DNA of 64,000 nucleotides from NCBI GenBank assembly GCA_030650395.1, contig JAUSDY010000028.1, forward strand, positions 117,931 to 181,930. The letters are read 5' to 3'. The DNA is from Acidobacteriota bacterium (GTDB lineage Bacteria > Acidobacteriota > Vicinamibacteria > Vicinamibacterales > UBA2999). Positions 59,894 through 64,000 of the stretch are shown here, one piece after another (the stretch's first letter is position 1; each line of letters opens with the position of its first letter). Under the pieces are notes generated by a model. The model did not search any database and was not told the DNA's origin. It saw only the letters and a program-made list of their open reading frames with translations. Made by a program: the position numbers and the translations under genes.

Positions 59894-60922
59894 ATGCCTC
59901 GCCAGACGGTTCCTCCCAACTGGGCCGACCTCCCCGACGAAGAGCTGCTCAATCTGCGCCTCGCCGATCTGCCGCTCCACCTCGAGGGCACGGTCGTGGA
60001 AACGCGCATCGGGCAGCTGCGCTCCGAGCTGGAAGCCCGCGGCCTGAAGTTTCCACTCCATTTCTATTTGTCGGACGAATGGTTCACGCCCGACGGCAAG
60101 GCCTCCATGGCCGTGCCGTTCTATCTCGCCCATCCGCGCCTCGAGCGGCTGGAAAAGAGCCAGATGCTGGCGGTCGAGGGCGGTGAGCACGACTGGTGCA
60201 TGCGCATTCTGCGGCATGAGGCCGCACACGTCATCGACAACGCCTACAAGCTCCGCCTGCGCCGCCAGCGGCGCACGATCTTCGGGAGCTCGTCGCAGCC
60301 CTATCCGGAGTTCTACGCACCGCGCCCGTACAGCAAGAGCTTCGTGATGCATCTCGACCCCTGGTACGCGCAGAGTCATCCGGACGAAGACTTCGCGGAA
60401 ACCTTCGCGGTGTGGCTCACGCCGGAAGCGCAGTGGAAGCCGCGCTACGCGGGCTGGCCCGCCATCAAGAAGCTCGAATACATGGACGCGCTGATGAAGT
60501 CGCTCGTCGGCAGGAAGCCGCTGCTCGACGACATCGACGAGGTCGACCCGCTGCCGCGCTTGAACCGCACGCTCCGCTTTCACTACCGGCGCAAGCGCCG
60601 CCATCACGGCGTCGACCACCCGGCGTTTTACGATCGCGACTTGCGGCGGCTGTTCTCCGACGCGCCGGAGCACGCCGGCCACATCACCGCGTCGCAGTTC
60701 CTCGCGCGCATCCGCCGGCCGGTGCGCAAGATGGTCGCCGACTGGACCGGCATCTACCAATACACCATCGACAAGGTGCTCGAAGACATCATCGCCCGAT
60801 GCCGCGAGCTCAAACTGCGTCTTGCCGTGCCTGAAGACCAGGCGCTGCAGGAGTTCACCGTGCTGCTCACCGTGCAGGTCATGAATTACCTCCACAGTGG
60901 GCGCCATCGAGTAGCCCTTTGA
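59894..60922 (+). CDS. Putative zinc metallopeptidase paired with ATP-grasp ligase
   Basis: 342 residues; GAAGAGAG before the ATG. The segment LRHEAAHVIDNAYKLR (about 108-123) is an HExxH zinc motif with the Asp/Asn pattern of a family called putative zinc-binding metallopeptidase; HPDEDFAETFAVWLTPE (about 162-178) supplies the third, acidic ligand. No signal peptide. Its stop overlaps the start of the ATP-grasp gene (TTGA), so the two products are made together; pairs of this kind occur in diverse bacteria, with no established function. Confidence 0.78.
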   Translation: MPRQTVPPNWADLPDEELLNLRLADLPLHLEGTVVETRIGQLRSELEARGLKFPLHFYLSDEWFTPDGKASMAVPFYLAHPRLERLEKSQMLAVEGGEHDWCMRILRHEAAHVIDNAYKLRLRRQRRTIFGSSSQPYPEFYAPRPYSKSFVMHLDPWYAQSHPDEDFAETFAVWLTPEAQWKPRYAGWPAIKKLEYMDALMKSLVGRKPLLDDIDEVDPLPRLNRTLRFHYRRKRRHHGVDHPAFYDRDLRRLFSDAPEHAGHITASQFLARIRRPVRKMVADWTGIYQYTIDKVLEDIIARCRELKLRLAVPEDQALQEFTVLLTVQVMNYLHSGRHRVAL

Positions 60923-61941
60923 AACCACAGCGCGTTCTGACTCTCGTCCACAAAGGCCTCGAGCCGCCGGAAGAAAAAACCGACAAGACCACCACCGTGG
61001 CCGCCGAGTGGCGCATGGAATACGACGTCGTCCAGACCCTGCGGACTCTCGGACACGAGTTGTGCGTCATCGGCGTGCACGACGACCTCACGCCGATCCG
61101 CAGCTCGATGGACGACTTCAAGCCGTCGATCACCTTCAACCTGATGGAGGCGTTCGACGATGTGGTGGTGTTCGATCAGAACGTGGTGAGCTACCTGGAG
61201 CTGCTGAAGGTGCCGTACACGGGGTGCAACCCGCGCGGGCTGACGCTGTCACGCGACAAGGCGCTCGCCAAGAAGCTGATGGCCTATCACCGCATCCCGG
61301 TGCCCGACTTCCTGGTGGTGCCGCTCGGGCGCAAGCCGAAACTGCCGAAGCGGCTGCAGTTCCCGCTGATCGTCAAGTCGCTGACCTACGAATCGTCTAC
61401 CGGCATCTCACAGGCGTCGGTGGTGGAAAACGAGGATCAGCTGAGCAAGCGCGTGCAGTTCATCCACGACACGATCATGACCCCCGCCATCGTCGAGCAA
61501 TTCATCGACGGCCGCGAGTTGTATGTGGGCGTGATGGGCAACGACCGGTTACAGGTGTTCCCGGTGTGGGAAATGTCGTTCGCGAAGATGCCGGAGAACA
61601 GCTGGCGCATCGCGACCGAGCGCGTGAAGTGGAGCGTGAAGTACCAGAAGAAGCACGGCATCGATACCGCCGAAGCCGGGTTGCCCCCGGAGATGACGTC
61701 GAACGTGCAGCACCTCGCCAAGCGCGTCTACCGCGCGTTGGACCTGACCGGTTACGCGCGTGTCGACCTGCGCATGACCAACGACGGGCAACTGTTCGTG
61801 ATCGAGGCGAACCCGAATCCGCAGCTCGCCCAGGGCGAAGACTTCGCCGAGTCCGCCCGGCGAGCCGGCGTGTCGTACGCCAAGCTCATCGAGCGGATCG
61901 TCGGTCTGGGGCTGCAATGGCGGCCGTCACGGATGGCTTAG
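60919..61941 (+). CDS. ATP-grasp ligase (D-Ala-D-Ala ligase-like)
   Basis: 340 residues, apparently from TTG 60919. ATP-grasp pattern: SITFNLMEAF and VPYTGCNPRGLTLSRDKALA (N-terminal domain), then LIVKSLTYESSTGISQASVV (ATP phosphate loop), TPAIVEQFIDGRELYVGVMG, and YARVDLRMTNDGQLFVIEAN with PNPQL, where Asp, Glu and Asn bind magnesium. It joins a carboxylate to an amine; the D-Ala-D-Ala ligase resemblance suggests a peptide or amino acid substrate. Forms one unit with the zinc peptidase. Confidence 0.82.
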   Translation: MKPQRVLTLVHKGLEPPEEKTDKTTTVAAEWRMEYDVVQTLRTLGHELCVIGVHDDLTPIRSSMDDFKPSITFNLMEAFDDVVVFDQNVVSYLELLKVPYTGCNPRGLTLSRDKALAKKLMAYHRIPVPDFLVVPLGRKPKLPKRLQFPLIVKSLTYESSTGISQASVVENEDQLSKRVQFIHDTIMTPAIVEQFIDGRELYVGVMGNDRLQVFPVWEMSFAKMPENSWRIATERVKWSVKYQKKHGIDTAEAGLPPEMTSNVQHLAKRVYRALDLTGYARVDLRMTNDGQLFVIEANPNPQLAQGEDFAESARRAGVSYAKLIERIVGLGLQWRPSRMA

Positions 61942-61944
61942 AAG

Positions 61945-62017
61945 AATAACCAATTACCAATAACCAATAACGAAAAGGGCCAAAACCTTCGTTATTCGAA
62001 ATTGGTTATTGGTTATT
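61945..62017. repeat. Heptamer tandem array facing its inverted copy
   Basis: AATAACC, AATTACC, AATAACC, AATAACG (61945-61972) and CGTTATT, CGAAATT, GGTTATT, GGTTATT (61990-62017). Directly precedes the deleted ADOP permease gene. Confidence 0.88.
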
Positions 62018-62026
62018 GTTTTAGGC

Positions 62027-63548
62027 ATGGCCTTTCTGCGTGATCTCCGGTTCGCGGCTCGCCAGCTGCGGGCCGCTCCCGGCTACACCCTCGCGGCCGT
62101 GACGACACTGGCGCTTGCTATCGGCGCCAGCACAGCGATCTTCAGCGCCGTCTACGCGGTGCTGCTCAAGCCGATGCCGATCCGCCAGCCCGAACAGCTG
62201 GTCGTGGCGTGGGGCGGCAGCCCCGCGTTGGCGATGCGGGTGATCGAGCTGTCGTACCTGGACATCCGCGACATGGGCGAGGCCGCCCCTCGCGTCGGCA
62301 AGGTCGCGTCGGTCGGGTCGTCGGCCTGGAACACGGTGCTCGACGGCGAGGGCGAGCCCGTGCGCCTCGCGGCGTTTGGCGTGTCAGGCGCGTTCTTCGA
62401 GGTGATGGGCGCGGCACCCCACCTCGGACGGATGCTCGGGCCCGAGGATGACATCGCACGCGCGCCGCCGGTCGTCGTCCTCAGTCACGGCGCGTGGCTC
62501 CAGCAGTTCGGCGGCGACCCCGCGATCGTCGGCCGCAAGATCCGGCTGGACGATCAGATCAATGAGGTCGTCGGCGTGATGCCGGCGGGCTTCGACTATC
62601 CGCGCCTTGCGCAGTTGTGGACGCCGATCGTGCCGACCCTCGCCACGATTCCGTCCACGTCCAACCCCAATCCGTTGCGCAACATCGGCTTGCTCTTCCT
62701 GGTGGCGCGCCTCAATGCCGGCGTAACGCCGCCGCTGGCGGCGGACGAATGGACGCGCGCCAACGCCAAGATCCTGGAGAACAGCCCTGGCCCCAGGTAC
62801 GACATCACCGTCACGCGGTTTCTCGACCACCAGATCGGACCGGCGCGGCAGGCGATGTGGGCGCTGTTCGGCTACGACGGAGCCGAACCCCGATGGCGCC
62901 TGGCGGACGATCGTCGGCGTGGTCGGCAACGTGAGGTACCGGGGTCTCAACGAGATTCAACTCGACATGTACGACCCGCCGATGCAGACACACTCGGCGA
63001 CGACGAGCCTGGTGGTGCGGATGAAACGCGGCGAAGAACGCAACCGGCTGGCGGTGGCCGCGGCCATTCAGGTGCAGGCCAAGCAGCTCGATCCGCGTGT
63101 GCTGGTCAGCGGCATCACCACACTGGAAGACATCGTGAACACGGAGCTTGCGCCGTGGCGTTTCAGCGCGTGGGTGTTCGCGCTCTTCGCCGGGCTGGCC
63201 TTCGCGCTCTCGATGCTCGGCCTCTTCAGTCTGGTCAGTCTCGATGTCGCGAATCGCCGGCAGGAGTTCGCGATTCGCATGGCCATCGGCGCCACCAACC
63301 GTCACATCATCGGCGGGGTGTTCAAGTCGGCCGGCACGCGCGCGGGCATCGGCATTGTCCTCGGCGTGGCGGCGGCATTCATCTCCACTCGCAGCCTGCA
63401 GAGCCTGCTGGTTGGCGTCGAGCTGACGGACTGGCGGACCTACGCTGCGGTCGTCGCGCTCGTCCTGCTGGTCGTCTCGATAGCGTCGTACTGGCCGGCC
63501 AGGCGCGCCGCCAGCGCGGCGCCCCTCGCGCTACTAAGGCGCGAGTAG
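62027..63548 (+). pseudogene. ADOP-type permease with internal deletion and frameshift
   Basis: From ATG 62027 the frame gives the first half of an ADOP permease (LRFAARQLRAAPGYTLAAVT, LALAIGASTAIFSAVYAVLL, VGVMPAGFDYPRLAQLW, RQAMWALFGYDGAEP). At about 62880 the homology jumps to the second half in another frame: DGAWRTIVGVVGNVRYRGLN, LAFALSMLGLFSLVSLDVAN, FAIRMAIGATNRHIIGGVFK, ending ALLRRE at 63548. The two inner FtsX helices and the second core domain (some 300 residues) are gone. Non-functional as sequenced. Confidence 0.8.
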
Positions 63549-63653
63549 GCGCTTGAACTCCGCGAGGTCTTCACAGATGACTTCGTCGGCAGGAACGCCG
63601 AACCAGACGGTCAACGTCTCCCCTTCGGTCGTGAAGATCTTCAGTTCAGCCAT
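63534..63653 (-). pseudogene. Truncated small antitoxin-like protein (DUF2283-type start)
   Basis: 39 codons from ATG 63653: AELKIFTTEGETLTVWFGVP, ADEVICEDL. The beginning matches small proteins encoded next to ParE/RelE-type toxins; the normal C-terminal part (after 'DEVICEE') is missing, and the reading ends antisense to the 3' end of the ADOP relic. Confidence 0.5.
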
Positions 63654-63662
63654 CGCTGGTTG

Positions 63663-63796
63663 CTACAGATCAGGTCCACGCTTTCGACGAGCACCCCAGA
63701 TCGAGTGAATCTCGATGACGTCGCGCGCGGTGTTCGCCACCAGCGATCTTCGGCTTCGAACCGCTCTTGGGCCTCATCGAGAAGGACGATCTTCAC
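63663..63796 (-). pseudogene. RelE/ParE-type toxin relic
   Basis: From GTG 63796: VKIVLLDEAQERFEAEDRWW, the N-terminus of a ParE/RelE toxin; then, in another frame, ANTARDVIEIHSIWGARRKRG ending at TAG 63663-63665, the C-terminus of the same family. The middle (~35 codons) is deleted. Located 9 bases before the antitoxin-like fragment, as in intact toxin-antitoxin pairs. Confidence 0.6.
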
Positions 63797-64000
63797 GACG
63801 CGCTCGATACCGCTCCAAGTACTCCCACGCGTCCATCCCTCGGCCTGCGTCAGAGTCGCCTAGCTGATATGGAATGACCCTTTGTCAAGTGGCAGTCGTT
63901 CCTCCTAATTGTTTGGCGCCCTGCGGCCAGGCGAAGGCCTGGCCACAATAGCTGCGCGTCCTCACGAGCCAGGCACGGGGTCCAGGGGCGCCGTGGGCGC
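63797..64000. other. Right-end intergenic region with one palindrome
   Basis: No gene could be supported. GGCCAGGC-GAAG-GCCTGGCC (63925-63944) resembles the variable-stem palindromes, though the flank is CACAATAG here. Confidence 0.5.

Overview
The window is high-GC DNA from what is most likely an uncultured Acidobacteriota, probably class Vicinamibacteria. This rests on gene content, not a marker gene: a PadR plus ADOP (duplicated orphan permease) pair, a secreted VPS10/BNR-repeat protein, DUF5916, DUF1592/DUF1552 pairs and many small secreted cytochromes. No rRNA, prophage, transposase or CRISPR array was found. There is one tRNA-Arg(TCG) with encoded CCA.

Layout. 1-8.5 kb: a membrane MutS-like gene cut by the window edge, a GNAT acetyltransferase, a glycine-zipper envelope protein, a large Asp-box protein, a decayed coiled-coil gene and a frameshifted DUF5916 gene. 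8.8-15.9 kb: a secreted alpha/beta hydrolase, then a cluster of six attC recombination sites carrying compact cassettes with no integron integrase (a CALIN): a HEPN-type protein with an in-frame stop, a VOC protein, an AbiGi-like protein, unknown proteins, a lipoprotein and a broken PIN toxin. 16-19.5 kb: cupin, class III aminotransferase, the intact coiled-coil paralogue and a secreted protein. 19.6-36.8 kb: one minus-strand run of nine genes that is three successive copies of the same three-gene module: a two-haem-motif DUF1587/1595/1592/1588/1585 protein, a Tat-exported DUF1552 protein and a secreted ankyrin-repeat protein ending in CxxC. 37-47.9 kb: a SoxCD-like pair, an OmpH-like chaperone, a cytochrome/copper-monooxygenase-like protein, HupE/UreJ-like, NHL-repeat and cytochrome proteins, ROK kinase and D-aminoacylase-like lipoprotein. 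48-55.9 kb: a chain of overlapping genes (membrane glycosyltransferase-like protein, pdxH; a TctC-TctB fusion, TctA, msrA), with a PhzF-family gene convergent to pdxH. 56-64 kb: ADOP permease with PadR, tRNA-Arg, a zinc peptidase/ATP-grasp pair, a deleted ADOP permease and a toxin-antitoxin relic.

How the parts fit. Most of the window serves the cell envelope and periplasmic redox chemistry: at least six proteins carry CxxCH haem motifs, and most products have Sec, Tat or lipoprotein signals. The tripled module is joined by short gaps or start/stop overlaps and is probably expressed as one transcript from a candidate promoter near 36.9 kb.

The intergenic DNA is unusually rich in repeats of several unrelated kinds: (i) arrays of 7-, 8-, 13- or 18-base tandem units facing an inverted array of the same units; (ii) short palindromes whose stems differ at each site but whose loop (TAAA/TGAA) and flank (CTAC) are constant; (iii) a 33-base element ending GGACAAGT with compensating stem changes, one copy nested inside a type (ii) palindrome; and (iv) a 35-bp near-perfect inverted repeat. 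Several repeats have entered reading frames and are translated as insert peptides.
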